A stretch of 20,904 nt of DNA from Collinsella aerofaciens (GCA_030841765.1 JAUUSS010000033.1:1-20904); one strand, 5' to 3'. Positions 1-7,898 are shown, counted from the stretch's first letter. The notes: a model not told the origin generated them from the sequence alone. Translations and numbers: made by a program.

Positions 1-1361
1 GAGCCGGTGGCGCCGCCGATGCCGTCACGGCCGGTGCGGCCGCCCAGCAGGATGATCTTGTCGGTGGGGGCGGGGCACTCGCGACGAACGTGGTTTGCCG
101 GGGTAGCGCCCACGACGGCGCCGACCTCCATGCGCTTGGCCACGTAGCCAGGGTGATAGAGCTCGTTGACCTGACCGGTGGCAAGGCCGATCTGGTTGCC
201 GTAGCTGGAGTAGCCGGCGGCGGCAGTGGTCACGAGCTTGCGCTGCGGCAGCTTGCCCTCGAGCGTCTCGGAAACCGGGACGGTGGGGTCGCCGGCGCCG
301 GTGACGCGCATGGCCTGGTACACATAGCTGCGGCCCGAGAGCGGGTCGCGGATGGCGCCGCCCACGCAGGTGGCGGCACCGCCGAAGGGCTCGATCTCGG
401 TCGGGTGGTTGTGGGTCTCGTTCTTAAAGAGGAACAGCCAGTCCTGGTCCTCGCCATCGACATCGACCTTTACCTTGACGGTGCAGGCGTTGATCTCCTC
501 GGACTCGTCGACATCGGTCATGACGCCGGTCTTTTTGAGGTACTTGGCGCCGATGGTACCCATGTCCATGAGGCAGACGGGCTTGGCGTCGCGACCGAGC
601 TCGTGGCGCATCTCCATGTAGCGGTCGAAGGCCTGCTGCACCACGGCGTCATCGATCGTCACGTCGTCCAGGACGGTGCCGAAGGTGGTGTGGCGGCAGT
701 GGTCGGACCAGTAGGTGTCGATCACGCGGATCTCGGTGATGGTGGGGTCGCGGTCCTCATCGCGGAAGTACTGCTGGCAGAAGGCGATGTCTGCCTCGTC
801 CATGGCAAGGCCGCGATCGGCGATAAAGGCGGCAAGGCCGGCCTCGTCGAGCTCGCGGAAACCGTCGAGCACCTCGACGGGCTGGGGCTCGGGGGTCTCC
901 ATGTACAGCGTCTCGGGCAGGTCGAGCGAGGCGATGCGCGCCTCGACGGGGTTTACCACGTAGTGCTTGATGGCATCGATGGCGGCCTCGTCCAGAGCGC
1001 CCGAGATCATATAGACCTTGGCGGAGCGCACGGCGGGGCGCTCGCCCTGGCTGATGAGCTGCACACACTCGCTGGCGGAGTCGGCGCGCTGGTCAAACTG
1101 GCCAGGCAGGAATTCGACGGCAAAGACGGCGCCATCGCTTGCGGGGAGCTCGTCGTAGGTCACATCGACCTGGGGCTCGCTAAAGACGGTCGGCACGCAG
1201 GAGCGGAAAAGCTCCTCGTCGATGCCCTCGACGTCGTAGCGGTTGATGATCCTCAGGGCCTCGATGCCCTTGATGCCGAGAATTTCGGTCAGCTCGCCCT
1301 TGAGCTGCTGAGCCTCGACGTCGAACCCGGGTTTCTTCTCCACGTAGATACGAGAGACCAT
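1..1361 (-). CDS. purL: Phosphoribosylformylglycinamidine synthase, long single-chain type (N-terminal part, cut by window edge)
   Basis: The enzyme converts FGAR, glutamine and ATP to FGAM in cytosolic de novo purine synthesis. The minus-strand frame is open from the ATG at 1361 to the window edge, giving 453 codons plus two bases. Visible PurL motifs are SDHCRHTTF (residues 219-227), NETHNHPTEIEPFGG from residue 314, and GGRTGRDGIGGATGS at the cut end. The last belongs to the first ATP-binding synthetase half. The roughly 200-residue N-terminal region before SDHCRHTTF fits the long PurL type, usually about 1,200-1,300 residues with a C-terminal glutaminase domain; that domain would lie outside the window. 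The start is supported by an AGGAAGG ribosome site about 8 bases upstream. It is divergent from the antiporter gene across 184 bp, in which I found no convincing purine riboswitch or PurR-type site. Confidence 0.95.
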   Translation of the reverse strand, partial: MVSRIYVEKKPGFDVEAQQLKGELTEILGIKGIEALRIINRYDVEGIDEELFRSCVPTVFSEPQVDVTYDELPASDGAVFAVEFLPGQFDQRADSASECVQLISQGERPAVRSAKVYMISGALDEAAIDAIKHYVVNPVEARIASLDLPETLYMETPEPQPVEVLDGFRELDEAGLAAFIADRGLAMDEADIAFCQQYFRDEDRDPTITEIRVIDTYWSDHCRHTTFGTVLDDVTIDDAVVQQAFDRYMEMRHELGRDAKPVCLMDMGTIGAKYLKKTGVMTDVDESEEINACTVKVKVDVDGEDQDWLFLFKNETHNHPTEIEPFGGAATCVGGAIRDPLSGRSYVYQAMRVTGAGDPTVPVSETLEGKLPQRKLVTTAAAGYSSYGNQIGLATGQVNELYHPGYVAKRMEVGAVVGATPANHVRRECPAPTDKIILLGGRTGRDGIGGATG

Positions 1362-1545
1362 TGGTTCCTGCCTTCCTGATCGGTTGGGCGTACGGTACGG
1401 TATGCGGCAGCGGTCGGTTTGCGGGGTCTGCCCTGCGGTCGCCTTGAGCCACATGTTTGTAAACCTCACTATGATACGACAGCTCGCGGCGCGGTGAGGA
1501 CGGCGAGGGTGCTACAGTGAAGCGCAAACAAGAGAAAGGCATCAC

Positions 1546-3108
1546 ATGGCATTCGTTTCGCTCGCCATCATCGCACTCGTGGCCTTTGCAAGCCCCTTCA
1601 TCGCCTCGGCGATTCCTGGAAAACCCGTTCCCGAGACGGTCTTTTTGCTCGTGCTCGGCGCGGTGCTGGGACCCCATATGCTCGGCGTCATCCATGTAGA
1701 TGCCGAGGTCTCGCTTGTGTCCGAGCTCGGTCTGGCCTTTTTGTTCCTGCTTGCCGGCTTTGAGATCGATCCCAAGAGCATCACGGGTGTCGAGGGGCGC
1801 TACGGCTTGGCAACGTGGGTCGTCACGTTTGGTATCGCCTGGCTTGCCGTGCGCTTTACCCCGTGGTTCTCGGTCAGCCATTTCGACGGTATCGCCGTGA
1901 CGCTTGCCCTCACTTCTACGGCGCTCGGCACGCTCGTGCCCATCATGCGTGAGCGTTCACTTGTCGGAACGCGCGTGGGCGACTCGATTCTCGCGTATGG
2001 CACCTGGGGCGAGCTCGGCCCCGTGCTTGCCATGTCGGTGCTGCTGTCTGCCCGTACCGGCATCCAAACGCTCGTGATTCTTGGCCTGTTTGCGGTGGTC
2101 TGCGTGTTGCTTGCCGTGGTCCCAAGCCGCTCCAAGCGCGTCGGCAGCCGCTTCTTTGCGTTTGTCGAGGAACGCGCCGATACCACGTCGCAGACCTTCG
2201 TGCGCCTGACGGTGCTCATCCTGGTCACACTCGTGGCTTTTTCGGCCGTCTTTGATCTCGACATTGTGTTGGGTTCTTTTGCCGCCGGCTTTGTCTTGCG
2301 CTACATCATCCCCGAGGGCAACCATACGCTCGAGACCAAGCTCGACGGCCTGGCCTACGGCTTTTTGATTCCGGTGTTCTTTACCGTATCGGGCGCAAAG
2401 ATCGACCTGACGGCCGTGGCGTCGCGCCCGGGTCTGCTCGTGGGCTTTATCGTGGCGTTGTTGATTATTCGTGCCGTGCCCATACTTATTTCTATGAGCA
2501 TTTGTCCTGCGACGCGCGATGTGTCGGCGTATGGTCGCATTACCGTGGCCCTGTACTGCACCACGGCCCTGCCGATCATCGTTGCCGTGACAAGCGTTGC
2601 CGTCAACGCGGGCGCGCTGTCGCAAGACATCGCGTCGGTTATGGTTGCCGCCGGCGCCATCACGGTGTTCTTGATGCCATTGCTCGCGCAGCTCTTCTAC
2701 CGCGTGGTGGATGCTGCGCCGGTCGCCGCCGTGGCAGAAGTTGCCGAGCATCCATCCGATGCGCTCGACATCCTGCGCGCTCATCACGATTTGGCGAGTC
2801 TGCTCGCACGAGAGCACGAGCTGCTGACTTCGCATGGCCATGGTCGCGTATTCGAGGGCCTGCCTACGCTCGATACGATTGCCGAGCGTCTTTCCGCCGA
2901 GGCGGCGAGCGGCCACATCGATGCCCGCATCGTGGACGCGGCGCACCTGCTTGCCGATAAGACTTATGGTGATGAGATCGACACGTCCGAGCTGACTCCG
3001 CATGAGCGTCGCCGCCTGGAGCGCGCCAAGCTCGCCGTGCGCGAATACCGCCGCCGCATGCTAGAGCTCTATGCAAGAGAAGAAGCCGAGGACGACGACG
3101 GCAAGTAG
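1546..3108 (+). CDS. CPA2-family cation/proton antiporter (KefB/NhaS-like)
   Basis: A 520-residue inner-membrane protein. Residues about 1-385 are hydrophobic and carry CPA2 landmarks: VLGAVLGPHMLG near residue 30, ELGLAFLFLLAGFEID near 60, LTSTALGTLVPIMRER near 123, LGSFAAGFVLR near 240, and LIPVFFTVSGAKIDL near 270. The final 130 or so residues are polar, charged and presumably cytosolic; they lack a recognisable TrkA-N/RCK nucleotide-binding motif, so this is not a full-length KefB/C. The likely role is exchange of Na+ or K+ for H+ in pH or ion homeostasis; the ion cannot be told from sequence. The ATG at 1546 follows GAGAAAGG at 1532-1539. A TATGAT at 1470-1475 could be a -10 box, but the best -35-like TTGAGC is 20 bp upstream, so no promoter is called. 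The gene is monocistronic. Confidence 0.85.
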   Translation: MAFVSLAIIALVAFASPFIASAIPGKPVPETVFLLVLGAVLGPHMLGVIHVDAEVSLVSELGLAFLFLLAGFEIDPKSITGVEGRYGLATWVVTFGIAWLAVRFTPWFSVSHFDGIAVTLALTSTALGTLVPIMRERSLVGTRVGDSILAYGTWGELGPVLAMSVLLSARTGIQTLVILGLFAVVCVLLAVVPSRSKRVGSRFFAFVEERADTTSQTFVRLTVLILVTLVAFSAVFDLDIVLGSFAAGFVLRYIIPEGNHTLETKLDGLAYGFLIPVFFTVSGAKIDLTAVASRPGLLVGFIVALLIIRAVPILISMSICPATRDVSAYGRITVALYCTTALPIIVAVTSVAVNAGALSQDIASVMVAAGAITVFLMPLLAQLFYRVVDAAPVAAVAEVAEHPSDALDILRAHHDLASLLAREHELLTSHGHGRVFEGLPTLDTIAERLSAEAASGHIDARIVDAAHLLADKTYGDEIDTSELTPHERRRLERAKLAVREYRRRMLELYAREEAEDDDGK

Positions 3109-3122
3109 TCGATACTCTCTCG

Positions 3123-3356
3123 GGGAAGCCGCGTCCCGCTTTGAAGGCTCGGAACGGGATGTGGTTTCCGAAACGGGGGCCGTTGGGAAACTGTGTCCCG
3201 GAATGGGCGCTCAGAGTGGGATGCAGTTTCCGCGAGAGACCCGTTGCGGAAACGGTATCCCAGAATCGGCGTTCAAAACGGGGCGCTCTTTCCGAAACAT
3301 GGCCCTGAGGGAAGCTGCGTCCCGGTCTGAGTCGGAATTCCGGGACACAGCTTCCC
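3123..3356. repeat. Array of eight alternating inverted 16-bp units with an exact 62-bp period
   Basis: Four forward units (consensus close to GGGAANCTGNGTCCCG) start at 3123, 3185, 3247 and 3309. Four reverse units (close to CGGGANGCAGTTTCCG) start at 3155, 3217, 3279 and 3341. Start-to-start steps are 32, 30, 32, 30, 32, 30, 32, so the period is exactly 62 bp and all units lie about three helical turns apart. Each unit is itself a partial palindrome (GGGA...TCCC). Forward and reverse neighbours can pair: unit 7 with unit 8 differ at one position, and most mismatches in the first two pairs would be G-U wobbles in RNA. Spacers (16 and 14 bp) are much less conserved than the units. The array sits between convergent genes. 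I do not recognise it as a named family. Confidence 0.85.
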
Positions 3357-3366
3357 TTTCAAACAG

Positions 3367-3414
3367 AAGAAGGCGCGCTGCCTGCAGTTGATGCAGACGG
3401 CGCGCCTTCTTTGT
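3367..3414. terminator. Strong bidirectional intrinsic terminator
   Basis: AAGAAGGCGCGC at 3367-3378 is perfectly complementary to GCGCGCCTTCTT at 3400-3411. An inner CTGCA/TGCAG stem closes a five-base loop. The plus-strand side ends in TTCTTTG and the minus-strand side in TTCTTCTG, so it can serve both the antiporter gene and the convergent SDR gene, whose stop codon is about 40 bp away. Confidence 0.8.
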
Positions 3415-3453
3415 TGGACTATGTTGAGGCTGGGAGCTGAGGCTTGTGGTCCC

Positions 3454-4203
3454 TTAAGAGCGGGCGGCTCCGTCGACGGGGAGCACGGCGCCCGTGACGT
3501 AGGAGGACATGTCGCTCGCCAGGAAAACAAAGGCGTTGGCGACATCCTCGGGCTCGCCCATGCGACCCAGCGGAATGGTGGCGACGATGGGCTTAATAAC
3601 CTCTTCAGGCAGGTTGGCGACCATGTCGGTTTTGGTTACACCGGGTGCTACGGCATTGACGCGAATGCCCATGGGGGCGAGCTCGCGCGAGAGCGACTGG
3701 ACCATGCCGTTGACGGCAAACTTGGACGTTGGATAGCCGACGCCAGAGGGCTGGCCGTACTTGGCAACCATCGAGCTCGTGGTGGTGATGGTGCCGCCGT
3801 GGCCGGCCTCGGTCATGATCTTGGCGGCAGCTTGGTGGCCATTAAAGACGGCGACGACGTTAAGGTCCATGACCTTTGCGAACTCCTCGGCCGTGTAGTC
3901 CAAGAGGGGTGAACGCTGGGAGATACCGGCATTGTTGACGACCGTGTCCAAGCCGCCCATGTCGGCTGCAGCCTGGGTAAAGGCCTCGGTCACGGCTTCG
4001 AGTGAGGTGAGGTCGCAGGAGCGGCCCCAGACCTTGGCGTCGGGATAGGCGGCTGTCAGCTTCTCAACGGCCGCATCGGCGGTCTCCTGACGCGAGCCAA
4101 AGACGGTGACGGCGGCGCCTTCCTCGATAAAACGGCAGGCGATGGCATAGCCGATACCGCGCGTGCCTCCGGTGATGATTGCTTTCTTGCCCTCGAGCAA
4201 CAT
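3454..4203 (-). CDS. Short-chain dehydrogenase/reductase, FabG-like
   Basis: A 249-residue classical SDR, likely a cytosolic NAD(P)H-dependent oxidoreductase. It has the nucleotide-binding TGGTRGIG (residues 11-18), NNAG (90-93), the catalytic serine at TTSSM (143/144) and YPTSK with Tyr157 and Lys161. The C-terminus reads VTGAVLPVDGA, typical of 3-oxoacyl-ACP reductases. No fatty-acid synthesis genes are adjacent, so it may be a FabG paralogue or another SDR acting on a sugar, steroid or alcohol; the substrate is not readable. The start at 4203 is chosen because AGAGGAAA precedes it at proper distance. An upstream in-frame ATG at 4275 would add residues unrelated to SDRs. It is separated from hom by 214 bp containing hom's terminator, so it probably has its own promoter, though I could not identify one. 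Confidence 0.85.
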   Translation of the reverse strand: MLLEGKKAIITGGTRGIGYAIACRFIEEGAAVTVFGSRQETADAAVEKLTAAYPDAKVWGRSCDLTSLEAVTEAFTQAAADMGGLDTVVNNAGISQRSPLLDYTAEEFAKVMDLNVVAVFNGHQAAAKIMTEAGHGGTITTTSSMVAKYGQPSGVGYPTSKFAVNGMVQSLSRELAPMGIRVNAVAPGVTKTDMVANLPEEVIKPIVATIPLGRMGEPEDVANAFVFLASDMSSYVTGAVLPVDGAARS

Positions 4204-4350
4204 GGTATTTCCTCTCATCGCGGGCGGACATTCGCAGCACAGCGTAGCCGTAACTGGAATCGGCCGTGTTTGCATATCGGTGAACGATAGCCCGCGTTAC
4301 CGATGAGCGGCTCGCGCAAATGTGCTCTGCCGTTGTGCTTAGGGCAGGAG

Positions 4351-4386
4351 ACAAAAGGGCTCCCGTCCCGCATCGGACGGGAGCCC
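4351..4386 (-). terminator. Intrinsic terminator of hom
   Basis: A perfect 12-bp stem GGGCTCCCGTCC / GGACGGGAGCCC (4357-4368 with 4375-4386) closes a six-base loop. On the minus strand it is followed by TTTTGT. It lies about 30 bp after the hom stop codon. Confidence 0.85.
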
Positions 4387-4417
4387 TCAAAGCGTGTATT
4401 GCTAGGCGAGCGTTGAG

Positions 4418-5761
4418 CTAGTTCGCCATGACGCCTTCGGTCCAAGCCTCAACGTCCTCGATGCGCAGGACGTTGGCGACCTCGGCTACGCAGTCGACGC
4501 TGGCAAGCTCGGCGGTGGCAGCCTGGACGTCCTTCTCGAGCGCGCGGTGCGTCAGGAAGATGACCGAGCAAGTATCGCTGGCGCCCGACTTGCCGTCCTC
4601 GACCTGGTTGATGAGCGAGATCGAGATGTTGTGCTTGGCAAAGATGTCGACCGTCTCGGACAGGGCACCCACGCGGTCGGCGACCTTCAGGCGCACATAG
4701 TACTTAGTCTGGAGCTCGTCCATGGGCTTAAAGGCGAGGTTGTGACCATAGGGCTCAATCTCGGGCAGCGGAGCCACGCCGCGGCTGATCTGCTCGGAGA
4801 GCGACAGGATATCGCCCACGACGGCGCTCGCGGTGGGGAAGGAGCCTGCGCCGGCACCGTAGAACATGGTTTCGCCCACGGCGTCACCCACCACGTAGAC
4901 GGCGTTCATGGCGCCGTTGACCTTGGCGAGCATATGGTCTGCCGGGATGAGCGTGGGATGCACGCGGACGTCGACGCCGGCGTCGGTGTTGCGTGCGATC
5001 CCCAGCAGCTTGATGGTGTAGCCGAGCTCGCGGGCCTGGGCAATGTCCTCGGCGCCGATGGTACGGATACCCTGCTGGTAGACATCGTCGGTGGTCACGC
5101 GGGTGCCAAAGCCGATGGAAGCGAGGATTGCCGTCTTGCTGGCGGCGTCGAAGCCGTCGACGTCGGCGGACGGGTCGGCCTCGGCATAGCCCTTTGCCTG
5201 GGCGTCGGCGAGCACGTCAGCGTAATCGGCGCCCTCGGCGTCCATGCGCGACAGGATGTAGTTGGTGGTGCCGTTGAGAATGCCGGCGATGGTCAGGATC
5301 TTGTTGCCCACCAGGTCGTGCTCGAGCGTGCTGACAATGGGGATGCCACCGCCGCAGCTGGCCTCGCACTTAATCTGCACGCCGCACGCGCGCGCCTTCT
5401 CGGCGAGCGTCTCGACATGACGGCCCAGCAGGGCCTTGTTGGCAGAGACGACATGCTTGCCGTTCTCGAAGGCGGTGGTGAAGATTTCGGTCGCGGGGTG
5501 CTCGCCGCCGATGAGCTCGACGACGATATCGACGGCGGGGTCGGTGACGACGTCGTGCCAGTCGCTCGTAAAGGCCTCGCGCTCAATACCGGCGGCTTCG
5601 GCCTGCTCCCGGGCAAGCGCGCAGGCGCGGGTCAGCTTAAGGTCGATGCCGTAGGCGGCCAGGTACTCATCGTGGTGGCTTTTGATCAGACGGGCCACGC
5701 CGCCGCCGACGGTTCCCAGACCGATGAGGCCGACGTTCACGGTGCGCAGGGGTTCGCTCAT
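4418..5761 (-). CDS. hom: Homoserine dehydrogenase with C-terminal ACT domain
   Basis: It reduces aspartate semialdehyde to homoserine with NAD(P)H, the branch step toward threonine, methionine and isoleucine. The protein has 447 residues, a normal length for the monofunctional type. The N-terminal Rossmann motif GLIGLGTVGGG is at 11-21. ANKALLG and GGGIPIV follow in the middle region, and GILNGTTNYILSRM then YAEADPSADVDGFDAASK mark the catalytic domain. The C-terminal part, starting near KYYVRLKVADRVGALS, is an ACT domain, usually the site of threonine feedback. No aspartokinase domain is fused. The ATG at 5761 follows AAGGAGCT, a clear ribosome site. It is monocistronic with its own terminator, divergent from the livJ relic and the liv operon. 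Confidence 0.95.
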   Translation of the reverse strand: MSEPLRTVNVGLIGLGTVGGGVARLIKSHHDEYLAAYGIDLKLTRACALAREQAEAAGIEREAFTSDWHDVVTDPAVDIVVELIGGEHPATEIFTTAFENGKHVVSANKALLGRHVETLAEKARACGVQIKCEASCGGGIPIVSTLEHDLVGNKILTIAGILNGTTNYILSRMDAEGADYADVLADAQAKGYAEADPSADVDGFDAASKTAILASIGFGTRVTTDDVYQQGIRTIGAEDIAQARELGYTIKLLGIARNTDAGVDVRVHPTLIPADHMLAKVNGAMNAVYVVGDAVGETMFYGAGAGSFPTASAVVGDILSLSEQISRGVAPLPEIEPYGHNLAFKPMDELQTKYYVRLKVADRVGALSETVDIFAKHNISISLINQVEDGKSGASDTCSVIFLTHRALEKDVQAATAELASVDCVAEVANVLRIEDVEAWTEGVMAN

Positions 5762-5815
5762 AGATAGCTCCTTCGTGCATCTTATGGATGGATTAACCGC
5801 TTAAAGGTTGAGTGC

Positions 5816-5821
5816 ATTCTA
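5816..5821 (-). promoter_or_regulatory. Candidate -10 box for hom
   Basis: On the minus strand the bases read TAGAAT (5 of 6 to TATAAT), which would give a leader of about 48 nt before the hom ATG. The expected -35 position has no good match. A perfect TTGACA lies further upstream on the same strand (5942 to 5937), but only a poor TTTGTA sits 18 bp after it. Either could be real. Confidence 0.35.
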
Positions 5822-5964
5822 GCGTGAAGTGCGGGCGCGTGCTTGCCTGGCAGCGGGAGCAGCACAAAACGGCACCCCCGAAACGCTGCGGAAACATTGG
5901 AAACACGCTTGCTACAAACGAACTTCCGTAACAAACTGTCAACGTTTGCACCATAAGGTTTGCC

Positions 5965-6366
5965 CTGTGCGACTGGGGCATGCAGGCGCTCGTCGGCCCC
6001 GTCACGACTGGTGCCGCCGTCGCCGTCTCGGGCGAGATCGCCGACGATATGCTCATGACCCCGTTTTCGGCTGACGATGAGAAGAATGCCGACTTCGTCA
6101 AGGCATATAAGGACGCCTACGACGAGACTCCCAACCAGTTTGCCGCCGACGCCTATGACTGCGTCCACGCAATCGTCGAGGCTATCGATAAAGCGGGCAT
6201 CGACCTTACGGCCGACGGTGCCGACATTGCCGGCGACCTTGCCAAGGCCATGCGCAAGATCAAGATCGAGGGCCTGACGGGCGAGCTCACGTGGAACGAC
6301 GAAGGCCAAGTCGAGAAGCCCGCTACGGCCTATGTGATTCAGGACGGCAAGTACATCGCCGCCTAA
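5965..6366 (+). pseudogene. Decayed livJ paralogue: 5'-truncated and internally deleted
   Basis: The frame from about 5965 to the TAA at 6364-6366 encodes two pieces of a LivJ-like binding protein joined in frame. First is DWGMQALVGPVTTGAAVAV, matching LivJ residues around 108-128. Then, after about ten residues, comes MLMTPFSADDEKNADFV through the C-terminus, matching LivJ 293-395. In my hand alignment the C-terminal piece matches 70 of 105 residues without gaps. The region equivalent to roughly LivJ 140-292 is missing, as are the lipoprotein signal and the first 100 or so residues. No start codon with a ribosome site precedes it; the first ATG (5980) is inside the homologous core. It looks like a relic of an old tandem duplication, since many synonymous and replacement differences separate it from livJ. 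An expressed fragment is unlikely. Confidence 0.85.
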
Positions 6367-6434
6367 GTGCGCATAAAGCACGACCGGTGAGGCTGTTTTA
6401 TTCAGGGCAGGGACGCCTGTAACAGAATGGAAAC

Positions 6435-6562
6435 ATTACTTTTACATAATAAAGTGACAATACTGCATAAAGTAATAGAAATACGCAGAATTATGGATAA
6501 ATGAACAAATCCAAAGAAAAGTTGAAATAATCGCCACTTTCCTTAACTAAAGCGTCTACTAT
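6435..6562 (+). promoter_or_regulatory. AT-rich regulatory region upstream of livJ
   Basis: This stretch is strikingly AT-rich compared with its surroundings. It holds a perfect inverted repeat, ATTACTTT (6435-6442) and AAAGTAAT (6469-6476), spaced 26 bp apart: a possible operator. GTGACA (6454-6459) with TAGAAA (6476-6481) is one weak promoter candidate. TACTAT (6557-6562) is a second -10 candidate, 75 bp before the livJ start. No promoter is certain. The rest of the gap between 6367 and 6637 shows nothing gene-like. Confidence 0.4.
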
Positions 6563-6595
6563 TTTGCGAACGCCGAACACGGCGAAGGATGGCCT

Positions 6596-6616
6596 GTCGG
6601 GTAACCGAAACCCGAC
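6596..6616 (+). promoter_or_regulatory. Hairpin in the livJ mRNA leader
   Basis: GTCGGGT (6596-6602) pairs perfectly with ACCCGAC (6610-6616) across a seven-base loop, just upstream of the GAGAGGAGAG ribosome site. A smaller hairpin, CGCCG-AACA-CGGCG, lies about 20 bases before it. No U-tract follows, so this is not a terminator; it may stabilise the mRNA or affect translation. No known riboswitch class was recognised. Confidence 0.35.
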
Positions 6617-6637
6617 GAGATTTGAGAGGAGAGCCGC

Positions 6638-7825
6638 ATGTCGAGCCTCACCGGTAAGTCATTGAACCCTGTTATGAATCGCAGGAGCGTTATCGCGAGC
6701 GCAGCAGGTCTGGGGGCGATGTCCATTCTAGCTGGCTGCTCCTCCAACGGCGGCGACAGTGGTTCCGCTTCGGGCGACGCTTCGTTTAAGATCGGCACCA
6801 TCGGCCCGCTGACCGGCGCCAACGCGTCCTACGGCAAGTCCGTTACCCAGGCTGTCGAGCTTGGCTGCAAGGATTTCTCGACCAAGGAGCTGCCGCTTGT
6901 CAGCAAGGCCGAGGACGACCAGGCTGACGGCGAGAAGGCCGTCAACGCCTTCAACACCCTGCTCGACTGGGGCATGCAGGCCCTCGTCGGCCCGACCACC
7001 ACGGGTGCGTCGGTTGCCGTTGCCGCAGAGTGTGGTAACGACCCCGAGACGTTCATGATCACCCCGTCCGCGTCCTCCGAGGACGTTACCAAGGGCAAGG
7101 ATTGCGTCTTCCAGGTTTGCTTCACCGACCCCAACCAGGGTGTCAACGCTGCCAAGTTCCTGGCGCAGAAGTATGCGAACGAGAAGTTCGTGCTGTTCTA
7201 TAACTCCGGCGACGCCTATTCTTCGGGCATCGCAGATTCTTTTAAGGCCCAGGCCGCTAAGTCTAAGCTTGAGATTGTCGACGAGGAGACCTTCAAGGAC
7301 GACTCTGCTACGAGTTTTACCAACCAGCTGACCAAGGCAAAGCAGGCCGGCGCCACCATGATTTTTGCACCGATCTACTACACGCCCGCATCCGTCCTGC
7401 TCAAGAACGCCAAGGACATGGGCTACGACGTCAAGATGATGGGCTGCGACGGTATGGACGGTATCCTGGGCGTGGAAGGTTTCGACACCTCTCTGGCCGA
7501 GGGTCTGCTGCTCATGACCCCATTCTCCGCCGATGACGAGAAGAATGCCGACTTCGTCAACGCCTACAAGGATAAGTATGGCGAGACTCCGGACCAGTTT
7601 GCCGCCGACGCCTACGACGGCGTGCATGCGGTGGTCGAGGCCCTCAAGGAAGCCGGCCTGGGTGCCGACGCCGACCCGACCGAGGTTGCCGAGAAGCTTC
7701 CCGAGGCTATGCGCAACATCACCGTTGACGGTCTGACTGGCAAGCTCTCCTGGAACGACAAGGGCCAGGTCCAGAAGGACCCGACGGCGTACGTCATTAC
7801 CGACGGCAAGTACGTACAGGCCTAA
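6638..7825 (+). CDS. livJ: Branched-chain amino acid ABC transporter, substrate-binding lipoprotein
   Basis: A type I periplasmic-binding-fold protein of 395 residues that captures branched-chain (or related) amino acids outside the membrane and delivers them to LivHM. The N-terminus has NRRSVIASAAGLGAMSILAGC with lipobox LAGC and the lipidated cysteine at residue 34; the preceding Arg-Arg suggests possible Tat export. The mature protein begins with a Ser/Gly-rich linker, then FKIGTIGPLTGANASYGKS, typical of the LivJ family, followed by two lobes ending at GKYVQA. The ATG at 6638 is chosen over 6674 because GAGAGGAGAG lies about 7 bases upstream; 6674 has no such site. It is first in the liv operon and separated from livH by 139 bp with hairpins, a usual arrangement for a more abundant binding protein. 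Ligand preference cannot be read from sequence. Confidence 0.93.
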   Translation: MSSLTGKSLNPVMNRRSVIASAAGLGAMSILAGCSSNGGDSGSASGDASFKIGTIGPLTGANASYGKSVTQAVELGCKDFSTKELPLVSKAEDDQADGEKAVNAFNTLLDWGMQALVGPTTTGASVAVAAECGNDPETFMITPSASSEDVTKGKDCVFQVCFTDPNQGVNAAKFLAQKYANEKFVLFYNSGDAYSSGIADSFKAQAAKSKLEIVDEETFKDDSATSFTNQLTKAKQAGATMIFAPIYYTPASVLLKNAKDMGYDVKMMGCDGMDGILGVEGFDTSLAEGLLLMTPFSADDEKNADFVNAYKDKYGETPDQFAADAYDGVHAVVEALKEAGLGADADPTEVAEKLPEAMRNITVDGLTGKLSWNDKGQVQKDPTAYVITDGKYVQA

Positions 7826-7856
7826 TTGGCCGCCTTACATAGAGCGGTTTTGATCC

Positions 7857-7888
7857 CAAGCAGGGGAGGTTTTGGCCTTCCCTGCTTG
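7857..7888 (+). promoter_or_regulatory. Intercistronic hairpin after livJ
   Basis: CAAGCAGGGGAGG (7857-7869) pairs with CCTTCCCTGCTTG (7876-7888), 13 bp with one G-U pair and a six-base loop. No T-run follows, so it is more likely an RNA-stabilising element or a partial terminator that lets livJ transcript outnumber livHMGF than a full stop. Confidence 0.5.
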
Positions 7889-7898
7889 CTTGGTATCT

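Noticed and set aside
90..1379. A 429-codon plus-strand open frame
   Set aside because: It is antisense to purL, whose motifs are clear; the translation (runs of Gly, Val, Leu, His, Asp) matches no family.
1444..1475. Antiporter promoter TTGAGC...TATGAT
   Set aside because: The 20-bp spacing is outside the usual range and no better -35 is present, so it is only mentioned.
1957..3003. A 348-codon minus-strand open frame
   Set aside because: It is antisense to the antiporter gene and composed mostly of His, Arg, Gln and Asp; no domain seen.
3123..3356. CRISPR array
   Set aside because: Units alternate in orientation, are 16 bp with 14-16 bp spacers, vary between copies, and no cas genes are present.
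3071..3391. A 106-codon plus-strand open frame through the repeat array
   Set aside because: It begins inside the antiporter gene in another frame, lacks a ribosome site, and the 62-bp repeat shifts frame each period, so it is not a repeat protein.
4547..5767. A 406-codon plus-strand open frame
   Set aside because: It is the antisense shadow of hom, with the same biased composition as other shadows.
5762..5964. T-box or SAM-type riboswitch in the hom leader
   Set aside because: No T-box conserved sequence, specifier-like stem, SAM-box core, or terminator hairpin could be found in the leader.
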